Part shown: positions 51,277 to 59,239 of the stretch, piece after piece
Numbering within the stretch: position 1 is the first letter of the stretch
Layout: each line of letters starts with the position of its first letter
Notes under the pieces: model-generated
The model's input: the letters and a program-made list of their open reading frames with translations, nothing else
The model's database searches: none
Told to the model about the DNA's origin: nothing
Origin: Candidatus Nitrosopumilus sp.
GTDB lineage: Archaea; Thermoproteota; Nitrososphaeria; Nitrososphaerales; Nitrosopumilaceae
Direction of reading: 5' to 3'
Assembly: GCA_029263475.1 (NCBI GenBank)
Contig: JAJCXK010000034.1
Coordinates: 1-59,239 of the forward strand
Length of the DNA stretch: 59,239 nucleotides
Position numbers and translations under genes: made by a program

Positions 51277-52635
51277 ATGATGGTGTTAAAAAAACTTGGA
51301 ATATTCGCATTGGTTACGTGTCTACTGTTTCCAGCTAGCAGTGTTTACGGGCATGGGTTTGGAATCGATACCATCTCTTCGGTAGACGTTCAAGGGAAAA
51401 AACTATCAATTTCAGTAGAAATGCCGATGTATTTTGAAAACGATCAGGATCAAATTACTATCACTGCAACTGAGGATGAATCAAAGGATAATGCAAAAAA
51501 TGTGACATTTCTCATAGGTTTGTTTCATAATGACGAAATGATCTTTAGAAATTATTTCTTTGCCGAAGATGGCATCTTGCCAATTATCGTAAATCCCACC
51601 CAAGATGACGAAATTATTATCCACGGTGAACAGGATTCTTTGCTTGGAGCCTGGCATGGCACTGAATCTGGTCCTATAGAAATAACGGGACCTTTGTTTG
51701 AATCCGGAGGTTTGTATAACTTTGAAATTGAGATTAGAACCCTGGACGAGCCGACAAATATCATAGAAAATTCTACTGTATACAATGCCGATTTGAGTTT
51801 GATTGAGACTGTTGCTTTCGTTCAAAAAGACGCTGAGAACAGTGATGTAGAGTTTCGTTCAAAGTCCTATTTTGATTCAATTTCTAATTTTAAGTATGAT
51901 TCTGAAGCCAAACAGGTTACATTTGAAATGCCATTTGACTGGAGCGAAAAGCAAATGTCTCACGTATCTGTGGTCCATGTGGAAACCCATTTCCCAAAAA
52001 ACTTTACAGAATTCTTGACTCCTAGTTATTCTGGAAATGTAAATGGAATTGAATTGTTTAATTCATCAGTATCCATTGATGACTATTCTGAAGATGATGA
52101 AAGAGTAGTTCATCTAGTAATGCTGCAAGATCATTTGCGATATTTGAAAAATGAAATGAAAAAATCTGAGGAACCTATGCCTGACAACATGACATTCACA
52201 TTGTCTACCAGTATGGAGAATACGTTTCCCTTAGAGGCATATACAAAAAGTGAAGATTTTAAGATAAATCTCTCATGGGATCCTCTCGAAATAGAACCTG
52301 GAATTGATACAAATTTTGTTTTTACAATTAGAGATGGAAGAACCAATGAACCTATGAGAAGTTCTGATTACACGTTCGTACTAATACAAAATGGAGAAGA
52401 AATTCATCGTGCATCTGGAATAGCACAAGTTGGCGGGGAATTTGAAAAATATACATTTACAGAAGATCAAACTGGTCCAACAATTGTCAAATTTGAAAAC
52501 ATTCGAAATACTGGGCAAGAAACTGAATTCAGTTTTGTAGTTGTACCTGAATTTGGTACTATTGCATTACTTGTGTTGTCTGTTTCAATATTGAGTGTTA
52601 TTTTTGTAACTAAAAGAAATTCTCTTAGTTTCTAA
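51277..52635 (+). CDS. PEFG-CTERM exported protein
   Basis: The 452-residue protein has a signal peptide (about 1-23, ending VYG), a long beta-rich extracytoplasmic region, and at its C-terminus VVPEFG (PEFG at 424-427), a membrane helix and a short basic end. PEFG-CTERM signals in thaumarchaea are proposed archaeosortase targets, so the protein is probably cut and attached to the cell envelope. Repeated segments (DQITITATEDESKDN, TFTEDQTGPTIVKFEN) suggest Ig-like modules. It overlaps the convergent nikR-like gene by 4 bases. Start uncertain: ATG at 51277 or 51280. Confidence 0.8.
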   Translation: MMVLKKLGIFALVTCLLFPASSVYGHGFGIDTISSVDVQGKKLSISVEMPMYFENDQDQITITATEDESKDNAKNVTFLIGLFHNDEMIFRNYFFAEDGILPIIVNPTQDDEIIIHGEQDSLLGAWHGTESGPIEITGPLFESGGLYNFEIEIRTLDEPTNIIENSTVYNADLSLIETVAFVQKDAENSDVEFRSKSYFDSISNFKYDSEAKQVTFEMPFDWSEKQMSHVSVVHVETHFPKNFTEFLTPSYSGNVNGIELFNSSVSIDDYSEDDERVVHLVMLQDHLRYLKNEMKKSEEPMPDNMTFTLSTSMENTFPLEAYTKSEDFKINLSWDPLEIEPGIDTNFVFTIRDGRTNEPMRSSDYTFVLIQNGEEIHRASGIAQVGGEFEKYTFTEDQTGPTIVKFENIRNTGQETEFSFVVVPEFGTIALLVLSVSILSVIFVTKRNSLSF

Positions 52636-53015
52636 AGTGCAACCAGCTTTACCGTGTCCATGTTCTTATTTGTCTGAAAGTCTTTTGTCATTGTAGAAAC
52701 TTTTTGCGCATCGCCATTGATCAGGAAAAGCTCCATACATTTTTTCTTGTCAATTTTGCTATGAAGATGGGTCGTAATCAGATCTTCAAAATTATGTGTG
52801 ATTCCAGACACAACGTGGTCAAATTGATCATTATGTACAACCAAAAGAATGGCATGAATATTTCCTGACAAATCTGCTTTCTGTTTTTCTTCAGATACGA
52901 ATGTTCTAATTCCTGCTCTAATGGCCTCTGATCTGCCTGAAAATCCCAGTGATGATTGCAGTTTGTCAATTTCTGAAAGTATTTCCTCATTCAGTGAAAT
53001 TGAGACTATGGGCAT
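52632..53015 (-). CDS. nikR: NikR-like metal-responsive repressor (RHH plus ACT-like domain)
   Basis: The 127-residue protein has a ribbon-helix-helix start (PIVSISLNEEILSEIDKLQ, then GRSEAIRAGIR) and a C-terminal metal domain. Candidate ligands are His74, His83, His85 and Cys93 in THNF and HLHSKIDKKKC. In E. coli NikR the pattern is H76, H87, H89, C95, so here the gap to the Cys is two residues longer and the gap from the first His two residues shorter. Nickel is therefore not certain. It is divergent from a metal ABC importer, which it probably regulates through the 90-base gap between them. Confidence 0.82.
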   Translation of the reverse strand: MPIVSISLNEEILSEIDKLQSSLGFSGRSEAIRAGIRTFVSEEKQKADLSGNIHAILLVVHNDQFDHVVSGITHNFEDLITTHLHSKIDKKKCMELFLINGDAQKVSTMTKDFQTNKNMDTVKLVAL

Positions 53016-53105
53016 ATGCCTAATGTTATTAATTATCTTATAAGTTTAGCAATTAATCTTATTAAGATTTTATAGATTTATTAATAATTTAAATTTCATT
53101 GTTGC

Positions 53106-54032
53106 GTGAATGTTCAGATTAAAATGGCAATTATTGCAATTATCATTGTAATACCATTAGCGTCAATTGCAGTTTATGGGACGAATTCAAATCAACAGAT
53201 TTCGGTTGTAGATGATCAAAAACTAAAAGTTATTTCCTCATTTGCAATCCTTCATGAATTTTCTCAAAAAATAGGCCAGGATAAGATCGATGCTATCTCA
53301 CTAGTTCCAATTGGAATTGAACCTCATGATTGGGAACCAACGATAAGAGATGTTCAAGAAATGCAAAAAGCTGATTTGATAATAATTAATGGAATCGGTT
53401 TTGAGAACTGGGTAACCGATTTACAAGAAAATAATTATCGTGGATCAATAATTGATACCAGTATTGGAATATTGGATGAAAATAGCGATGAGAGAGATGA
53501 TCACGATGAGAGAGATGATCACGATCACTCAACGGATTCTCATATTTGGCTGAATCCTGTATATGCCAAAATTCAAGTACAAAATATCGCATCTGCATTT
53601 TCAACGGCTGATCCTGAAAATAGAGAATTTTATTATACAAATGCAATAAAATATGTTGAAAAATTAACTTTGTTAGATTCAAAAATTGAAAATGAATTAT
53701 CTGGTTGTAAAAGTGATTTTGTTTCTTTTCATAATGCATTCTCCTATTTTGCAGATGAATATGATCTTCGTCAGCATGCAATAATTGAATCAAATGATTC
53801 CCATGGTGAAGTTACAGCCAAAACATTGGAAAATGTTATCTCTACATCCAAAAAATTAAACATCCAAGTAATTTTTAGTGAGGAAAACGCTTCCATTAAA
53901 ACATCCGAAATAATTGCAAATGAAATAGGTGGTAAGGTCTTAATTCTATCTCCGCTTGAAGTGGCTTCTGGTGGAACCTATATTTCTAAAATGACTGAGA
54001 ATCTCGACAATCTTAAAGAGGCATTGTGTTGA
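53106..54032 (+). CDS. znuA: metal ABC transporter substrate-binding lipoprotein-like protein (ZnuA/TroA family)
   Basis: The 308-residue protein has an N-terminal anchor (about 5-26) and the cluster A-1 metal-binding fold. GIEPHDWEPTIRD gives the first ligand His, DSHIWLNP the second, FHNAFSYFADEYDL the third, and a C-terminal Glu or Asp the fourth. Between ligands one and two is an acidic His-rich loop (DERDDHDERDDHDHSTDSH), coded in part by an exact 18-base tandem repeat and typical for zinc or copper loading. Start at GTG 53106; an ATG at 53124 is an alternative. It overlaps the ATPase gene at the stop. Confidence 0.87.
   Translation: MNVQIKMAIIAIIIVIPLASIAVYGTNSNQQISVVDDQKLKVISSFAILHEFSQKIGQDKIDAISLVPIGIEPHDWEPTIRDVQEMQKADLIIINGIGFENWVTDLQENNYRGSIIDTSIGILDENSDERDDHDERDDHDHSTDSHIWLNPVYAKIQVQNIASAFSTADPENREFYYTNAIKYVEKLTLLDSKIENELSGCKSDFVSFHNAFSYFADEYDLRQHAIIESNDSHGEVTAKTLENVISTSKKLNIQVIFSEENASIKTSEIIANEIGGKVLILSPLEVASGGTYISKMTENLDNLKEALC
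53487..53522 (+). repeat. two tandem 18-base repeats in the metal-binding loop of znuA
   Basis: GATGAGAGAGATGATCAC occurs twice without a gap (53487-53504, 53505-53522), encoding DERDDH twice. This can expand or contract by slippage without a frameshift and would change the metal-binding loop length. Confidence 0.9.
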
Positions 54033-54745
54033 TAGTAGAAATCAATAATCTCACGGTTCAATATCCTGATGTCAAGGCTCTTGATGATGTAAGCTTTGTT
54101 GTCAATTCAGGTGATTTTCTAGGCATCATTGGTCCAAACGGTGCTGGAAAATCAACCCTGTTTGATTCAATGTTGGGACTAAATACAAAATACAAAGGAT
54201 CAATCAAATTTTTTGGAAAAGATATCAGAAAATCAAAAAATTATCTGAAAGAACTCGGATATGTGCCACAAAAACCGATCTTTGAAAAAAACTTCCCAGT
54301 CACAGTTGGAGATGTGGTTAGGATGGGATTGAGAAATGAATCTGATGAAAATAAAATTGATGAGGTTCTGCAGCAATTGTGGATACATGAGCTTCGAAAT
54401 AGGAGAATAGGAGAATTATCCGGGGGACAGCAACAGCGAGTATTCATTGCAAAAGCTTTGGTGAATAATCCAAAAATACTGATTTTGGATGAACCGGTGA
54501 CCGGAATTGATCAACAAAGCATAGAGTTGTTTTACAGTATTCTTCGTGAATTGAACGCTAAACAAAAAATAACCATTATCTGGTCCTCTCATGATTTGGA
54601 TGCGGTTAATCAGTTGGCAAATCACGTGGCCTGCTTAAATAGAACTCTCTTCTTTCATGGTAAATCTGAAAGATTCTTTTCTGATGATGAACTGATCAAA
54701 CAGTATTCTGAGGCATCAATGCAGGAGCATATGCATCATCATTAA
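54026..54745 (+). CDS. znuC: metal ABC transporter ATPase (ZnuC/MntA-type)
   Basis: The 239-residue protein shows GPNGAGKSTLFDSML (Walker A), GYVPQKP (Q-loop), LSGGQQQRVFIAKAL (signature), ILILDEPVTGID (Walker B) and WSSHDLDAV (H-loop). It ends with His-rich QEHMHHH, often seen in metal-transporter ATPases. It starts with GTG (54026) or TTG (54029), overlapping the znuA stop, and is followed by the permease after 2 bases. Confidence 0.92.
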   Translation: MLIVEINNLTVQYPDVKALDDVSFVVNSGDFLGIIGPNGAGKSTLFDSMLGLNTKYKGSIKFFGKDIRKSKNYLKELGYVPQKPIFEKNFPVTVGDVVRMGLRNESDENKIDEVLQQLWIHELRNRRIGELSGGQQQRVFIAKALVNNPKILILDEPVTGIDQQSIELFYSILRELNAKQKITIIWSSHDLDAVNQLANHVACLNRTLFFHGKSERFFSDDELIKQYSEASMQEHMHHH

Positions 54746-54747
54746 TC

Positions 54748-55566
54748 ATGTCTCTTGAAATTCTGACATACGGTTTCATGCATAGGGCACTAATTTCTGG
54801 AATTGCCATTGCAATCCTATGCTCAATTGTTGGGTTGTTTCTAGTCTTGAGACGCTATTCGTTATTTGGTGATGCAATTGCACATTCATCATTTGGTGGA
54901 ATTGCATTGGGCTTGCTTGCTGGCATTTATCCTTTATGGACTGCATACGCTGTCTCAATAGTTAGTGCACTGATTATCACTAAGATTAAAGACAAATACA
55001 ATATTTCTGGAGATGCATCCATAGCTGTACTGTTGTCTTCAGGTATTGCAGTCGGACTTGTAATCATTGGATTCTCCGGTGGTTTTACAATTGACATCTT
55101 TAGTTTTCTATTTGGAAGCATTCTTCTTGTCAGTGTAGATGACACGGTTTTGATATTGTCACTAACTGGAGCAATTCTGATAATCATTTTATTACTTTAC
55201 AGACAAATTCTCTATTCTACTTTCAATGAACAACAAGCCAAAGTCAGTGGAATACCTGTAGAAAAAATCAATTATTTGATTGTATTTATGGCAGGAATCA
55301 CTGTAGTAACATCAATACAGCTTGTAGGCGTCTTGTTGATTTCTGCCCTATTTGTAATTCCCAATGTCACTGCAATCATGTATGGCAGAGGTTTCAAACA
55401 GACTGCAATAATTTCTATGAGCTTCTCTGTATTCTCTGTAGTGGTGGGAATTTTGATCTCTTATGTTTTTGATATCACGCCTGCGGGAACCATAGTCTTG
55501 CTGTCAATTGGCTTGCTTGGGGGAACGATGGGGATTAAGTCTGCAGGATTGTTATCTAAGAGATAA
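54748..55566 (+). CDS. znuB: metal ABC transporter permease (ZnuB/MntB-type)
   Basis: The 272-residue protein has about 8 membrane helices and the family signatures YSLFGDAIAHSSFGGIALGL in its first third and GVLLISALFVIPNVTA in the last third. It belongs to the ABC-3 group transporting zinc, manganese, iron or possibly copper. It closes the three-gene import operon. Its end overlaps the convergent CopC-CopD gene by 11 bases. Confidence 0.92.
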   Translation: MSLEILTYGFMHRALISGIAIAILCSIVGLFLVLRRYSLFGDAIAHSSFGGIALGLLAGIYPLWTAYAVSIVSALIITKIKDKYNISGDASIAVLLSSGIAVGLVIIGFSGGFTIDIFSFLFGSILLVSVDDTVLILSLTGAILIIILLLYRQILYSTFNEQQAKVSGIPVEKINYLIVFMAGITVVTSIQLVGVLLISALFVIPNVTAIMYGRGFKQTAIISMSFSVFSVVVGILISYVFDITPAGTIVLLSIGLLGGTMGIKSAGLLSKR

Positions 55567-58336
55567 TTAGAGCATTTAATTTTCTTTTATCATGTATGCT
55601 TTTTACATAAAATAATGATGTGGCGATGATTCCTAGTGCAATTAGTGGAGATGCAATCTCAGTATATTTTAATTCAAAATCCTCTGATTCTTGAATTTGA
55701 GTAATGCTTATGGGGATTTCTGTTATCTTTACGGTTGCAATTTTATTTGCTTGCTGTTGAACAAACCATACGTTGTTGTTTCCATCTGATGTCATGAACT
55801 GGGTGAAAGATGTCTCTGTTGGAATTGGTATCTCGATCAAATCGTTATTGTCTGGATCATAGACTCCTATGCTATCCACAGTATGCTGTGCAAACCAAAT
55901 GTTTCCATATCTATCAAATGTCATCCCAAACGGCAATGCTTCTTTATCATACACTGAAATTTTTTCAAATGTTTCTAACACTGGATTAAATTTGGATATT
56001 GCAAGGCCTGTATGTTCTGCAATCCACAGGTTTCCATCATCATCAAAAATTAGTGCCTCGGGCCCTTGTAGTATTGTCTCTGTTGAAATTTGGTTTATCT
56101 GATTGTCTTGAGGATTTATGAATCCAATTTTACCAGTACCAGAAGCAGTATACCAGATATTGCCATCGTCATCAGCAGTCAAAGCAAACGGAAGTGCATC
56201 TCTTTCAGGCAGTTGAATTTCTTCAAATGTGTCAAATTCTGGTGTGTATTTGAGAATTATTCCTTTGTTGACAATTGTAATCCACAGATTGTCATCGAAA
56301 TCTGCCTTGATGAAAAGTGGAGTATTATCTGAAATTACTGGATCTAGTTTGGGAAGTGTTTTCGTTGTAATCTGTTTACTCTCAATATCCATAAATCCAA
56401 TTTGATTTCTTGGTGTATCTGTAAACCAAATATTTCCATTACTGTCTTTTGTTAGGAATGTTGTTGTTAGTCCATCAAACGTGTGTGAGGTGAATTCTTG
56501 TGTCTCAAGTGAAAATTGCCATAATCTTGGAGATGATGCATCACTTATCCATATCGAATCTTTTCCATCGTATATTGGGAATAGTGGTTTTGCGTTTTCT
56601 GGTAGTTCATACTCGATTATTTGTGTTTGAATGTCTGCAAGTCTTGGTTTTACTAGCAAATTCAAAATCTTTGATTCATTTGCATTCTCCGTTCTCTGTG
56701 ACTCAATTTCTACCAGCCATTCTCCTGAGAATCCAAAAGTTAATTCTCCTTGGAATTCCTTTGGTCTGTTTTCTTCTTGCTTTACAAGCTCCATTGGAAT
56801 CTCAATGGGGGAAATATTTTTTGATGGATTTGACATCTTTACTTTAAGCTGATTTGAATCCTGTATGGGATTTCCGTTAAAATCACTCACCTTTACTAGG
56901 ATTGTGTTTATGCCGCTAGAAAATGGTGATATGTCGATGCTTAACTTACTATTTTCTGTAAATTCTATTGTTTCAAAACCGTAGATGATCTCTTGCGCAC
57001 TAACATTTTGAATCTCTCCAGCTGGCAATGTTCCATTTGTTAGCAATGCAACCACTCCTAGAATGATGATTCCTAGTACTACATCCACTTTTAGAGATTT
57101 TTTCAGTTTACTGTGAACAGAAGTCTTTCCTGATCTGATATTTTTTTCTGCATTTTTTTGAATCCTGAATTGAACAAATCCTCCTAACCCTATCATGAGG
57201 GCTGCAATTGCAATTTTTAGAATTATTAATTGTCCATAAATCGACTCTGTGATTAATCCGACATCACTTTCTATGAACCACATTAGGATGGGACCTGTGA
57301 TGACTACGATACCAATTGAAATGATAAATGCTATTGAAAATCTTGGAATGAGTACAAGGCTCATCTTTTCTCTGTTAATTTCTTTTAGCTGTGAGAATGT
57401 AGGAAGTAGAATGAAAACAAAGTAGATTACTCCTCCTATCCAAACTGCTGCAACCAAGTTGTGAATATAATCCAATACCAATGCACCTGTTTCACCACTG
57501 GCTGCACTATGTCCGATCATACTTGTGGTTGATATTAATGTCAAAGATGCAATAAGCATAGGAATTTGATTCTTCTTTGACAACGTCTTTCTTTTGTCCA
57601 TTCCAAACCATATGCCAAGTAAAATCACTGTAATGATCATCCTTGCAAGCCAAATAGTTCCAAAATAAGTCTGAACCACATCCAATGGGGATGTTTCTAG
57701 TCTAATGGTTTGAATAGTGATCATGAGAATGTCTGAAATGAAAACTAATACCAAGCCAATACCTGTAATTGACATAAACTTTCCATGATGGAAAATTTCT
57801 ATTCCATACAACTCTTTTTTGATTAATTGCTTATTTTGCGTACCCCAAATTATAAGCGATGCAATTACTGATCCTAGGACAATTGTCTGACCGACAATGC
57901 CTAAAAATCTTGCACCAGCTTCTGGTAAAAATATGATTTCTGATTCTACAGGTGGAGGATTGTTATCTTTGATAACGACGTCTCCAATTCCAAACAAAAA
58001 TGCACTAGGAACTAAATGACCGTCAACCTTTGAGAGTACTTTAACAGCTGTGGTGTATATGCCATCATCCAATGGAGGTGTTGTCACAATAAGGGTCAGT
58101 TCTCCTTCGTAGTAGTTGGTATCTTTATTATCAATTTGATTGCCGTTACTGTCAAACACCTTAACTTCACTGAAATCAATATCTACAGGTTCAGAAAAAA
58201 ATACAATTACTTCAGTAGTGCCAGCTGGTGCATTAGATGATGAGCTAGGAATTGTCTCTTCTGTAAATGGGTGTGCAGATGCAAACGGAATCGACATAAA
58301 TGATATGATTAACAAAATAATTAGAAACTTTTGCAT
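55556..58336 (-). CDS. CopC-CopD-beta-propeller fusion protein
   Basis: This 926-residue protein joins several modules. A signal peptide (1-20, ending SA) is followed by CopC (about 21-120) with AHPF and VDGHLVPSAFLFG providing the copper-binding N-terminal His and a second His. CopD membrane helices follow (about 145-430). Next is a YtkA/FixH-like beta domain (about 455-565). A streptogramin-lyase/NHL-like beta-propeller (about 575-880) has repeated segments such as DSNGNIWFTDT and DDDGNLWIAEH. A C-terminal membrane helix ends the protein. It likely handles copper outside and across the membrane, with the propeller as a binding platform. It is convergent with znuB. Confidence 0.85.
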   Translation of the reverse strand: MQKFLIILLIISFMSIPFASAHPFTEETIPSSSSNAPAGTTEVIVFFSEPVDIDFSEVKVFDSNGNQIDNKDTNYYEGELTLIVTTPPLDDGIYTTAVKVLSKVDGHLVPSAFLFGIGDVVIKDNNPPPVESEIIFLPEAGARFLGIVGQTIVLGSVIASLIIWGTQNKQLIKKELYGIEIFHHGKFMSITGIGLVLVFISDILMITIQTIRLETSPLDVVQTYFGTIWLARMIITVILLGIWFGMDKRKTLSKKNQIPMLIASLTLISTTSMIGHSAASGETGALVLDYIHNLVAAVWIGGVIYFVFILLPTFSQLKEINREKMSLVLIPRFSIAFIISIGIVVITGPILMWFIESDVGLITESIYGQLIILKIAIAALMIGLGGFVQFRIQKNAEKNIRSGKTSVHSKLKKSLKVDVVLGIIILGVVALLTNGTLPAGEIQNVSAQEIIYGFETIEFTENSKLSIDISPFSSGINTILVKVSDFNGNPIQDSNQLKVKMSNPSKNISPIEIPMELVKQEENRPKEFQGELTFGFSGEWLVEIESQRTENANESKILNLLVKPRLADIQTQIIEYELPENAKPLFPIYDGKDSIWISDASSPRLWQFSLETQEFTSHTFDGLTTTFLTKDSNGNIWFTDTPRNQIGFMDIESKQITTKTLPKLDPVISDNTPLFIKADFDDNLWITIVNKGIILKYTPEFDTFEEIQLPERDALPFALTADDDGNIWYTASGTGKIGFINPQDNQINQISTETILQGPEALIFDDDGNLWIAEHTGLAISKFNPVLETFEKISVYDKEALPFGMTFDRYGNIWFAQHTVDSIGVYDPDNNDLIEIPIPTETSFTQFMTSDGNNNVWFVQQQANKIATVKITEIPISITQIQESEDFELKYTEIASPLIALGIIATSLFYVKSIHDKRKLNALIIS

Positions 58337-58438
58337 TTACTCTTCAGATCAATGTTGATAATTTAAACAGTTTTCATTAATTCGATCTTTGTACCAACTC
58401 ACGTAAAGATAATAACTTGTCAATACAAATTGTTTGCA

Positions 58439-59068
58439 ATGAAGGTGGCATTTTTTGGAATCGTTGGTTTATTATTTTCAATTGGTATGATTGCACCCTC
58501 TTTTGCACACACTACAGTTCATGTAGAACAATATGAAATTGAAGTTGGATGGGGAATAGAACCTCCTATAGTTGGAATTCGAAATGATCTTGTCCTCAAA
58601 ATTACTGAACCTGGAGAAACTGAAGGTACACACAAAGGGGTAACTAGTGTTTTTAAAAATACAGATGCCACTATTATGTTCGGCGGTGCTGCCAAAAAAA
58701 TTGAAATTAATTCTGATCCACGACCTGGATATTATTTCTCATCAATCATCCCGACAAAAACTGGTAGCTATATGGTGGAATTAAAAGGGGAAATTCATGG
58801 AACCGTGATAGATATCAAAATTCCAGTTGAGGATGTTGAGTCTACAGTAGTATTGGACTTTCCCCCTACAAGCAGTGAGGGAACTGCAGACATTGCTGCC
58901 CTAAAGAATGCTATTTCATTTTTACAACAGGACGTTTCCAAACTAAAATCTGGTGAAACTTCAGTATCATCAGATGGCGGTTCTGCTTATGACTTTGCAA
59001 TATTTGGCTTGTCTATTGCAGCAGCAGCAATCATCATGTCAATCATTGCACTGATAAAAAGAAAATAG
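58439..59068 (+). CDS. exported C-terminally anchored protein near the CopCD fusion
   Basis: From ATG 58439 (209 residues; TTG at 58430 is possible) the protein has a signal peptide ending SFAH, so the mature chain begins at or near a His, as in CopC. A beta-sandwich domain follows (HVEQYEIEVGWGIEPPIVGI and GSYMVELKGEIHGTVIDIKI), then a coiled-coil stretch (IAALKNAISFLQQDVSKLKS) and a C-terminal membrane helix plus RK tail. It resembles YtkA- or CopC-like exported proteins. It is divergent from the CopC-CopD fusion, so both may serve copper delivery (inference). Confidence 0.62.
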   Translation: MKVAFFGIVGLLFSIGMIAPSFAHTTVHVEQYEIEVGWGIEPPIVGIRNDLVLKITEPGETEGTHKGVTSVFKNTDATIMFGGAAKKIEINSDPRPGYYFSSIIPTKTGSYMVELKGEIHGTVIDIKIPVEDVESTVVLDFPPTSSEGTADIAALKNAISFLQQDVSKLKSGETSVSSDGGSAYDFAIFGLSIAAAAIIMSIIALIKRK

Positions 59069-59082
59069 AAAAAGAGGTATTC

Positions 59083-59239
59083 CTAAAATCTTGGAACGAC
59101 TCTAGATTTTGCAGTTACTGCTACGATGCTTATGATTGCTACAGCTAGTATCATCATTGTAATTGTACCAAATTCTGGGACAACGTTTGTGAATACTACT
59201 TCTTCGCCTACTGGACCTGTAATTTCATCAACACCATAA
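59083..59239 (-). CDS. C-terminal part of another PEFG-CTERM protein, start outside window
   Basis: On the minus strand the last 157 bases encode the end of a protein: YGVDEITGPVGEEVVF, then VVPEFGTITMMILAVAIIS with the PEFG signal and membrane helix, then KSRVVPRF and TAG at 59085-59083. The N-terminal part lies beyond the window. The tail is the same type as in the protein encoded at 51277-52635, so two archaeosortase substrates lie within 8 kb. Confidence 0.85.
   Translation of the reverse strand, partial: YGVDEITGPVGEEVVFTNVVPEFGTITMMILAVAIISIVAVTAKSRVVPRF

Overview
The window is AT-rich archaeal DNA that looks like an ammonia-oxidising thaumarchaeon of the Nitrosopumilus type. The evidence is a combination of archaeal genes: proteasome beta subunit, aCPSF1 nuclease, sn-glycerol-1-phosphate dehydrogenase, the archaeal CoA pathway (pantoate kinase, phosphopantothenate synthetase), an A-type ATP synthase, SepF, an ammonium transporter, PEFG-CTERM exported proteins and many copper or metal proteins. 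Many genes use TTG or GTG starts. Several TATA-like boxes lie 23-25 bases before the start codon, which suggests leaderless or nearly leaderless mRNAs. No CRISPR array, rRNA, transposon or phage gene was seen. Gene density is high and no gap exceeds 300 bases.

Layout. 0-5 kb: the 3' part of a TcmP-like gene, bluB, a tRNA-Val(GAC), a LEA14-like membrane-anchored protein, a CopD-like protein, RtcA, NadM. 5-13 kb: a class V aminotransferase, an FKBP isomerase, egsA, psmB with aCPSF1, sepF, a PP-loop tRNA thiolase-like protein and an M24 peptidase. 13-18.5 kb (minus strand): a membrane protein, a methyltransferase, and a CoA operon (pantoate kinase, phosphopantothenate synthetase, panB, coaBC) ending in a 46-residue ORF. 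18.5-25 kb: an AbrB-PhoU regulator, a Nudix hydrolase, an Lrp/AsnC gene broken by one in-frame stop, and an FtsX-type ABC export cassette whose ATPase lacks a canonical start codon. 25-32 kb: a UbiB-like kinase, Hsp20, an anchored nuclease-like protein, the nucleotide genes tmk-HD-pyrH, a second LEA14-like protein and a 36-residue membrane peptide with a strong promoter.

32-49 kb holds the A-type ATP synthase in pieces. Subunits C and I are on the minus strand; E-A-B-D, a 43-residue ORF and K are on the plus strand. Between the pieces lie a nuclease-dead Cas4-like Fe-S protein, amtB, a rhodanese and the most unusual locus of the window (37.3-41.7 kb). There an AsnC-GAF fusion regulator sits between two targets: an exported alpha/beta hydrolase and a five-gene, mostly overlapping operon of a small ferredoxin-fold-like protein, two membrane proteins, a zinc-ribbon peptide and an exported protein. 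Both promoters share a conserved block of about 100 bp with two CCAA..GGAAA elements exactly 52 bp apart and a downstream element at the same distance. I infer one small uncharacterised regulon.

49-59 kb: pyrI and pyrB are divergent from overlapping promoters. They are followed by a LON-domain protein, a PEFG-CTERM protein, a NikR-like repressor with altered ligand spacing, a three-gene metal ABC importer, a CopC-CopD-beta-propeller fusion, an exported protein possibly linked to copper handling, and the end of another PEFG-CTERM gene. This last part looks like a metal-acquisition neighbourhood, as expected for a copper-dependent ammonia oxidiser.
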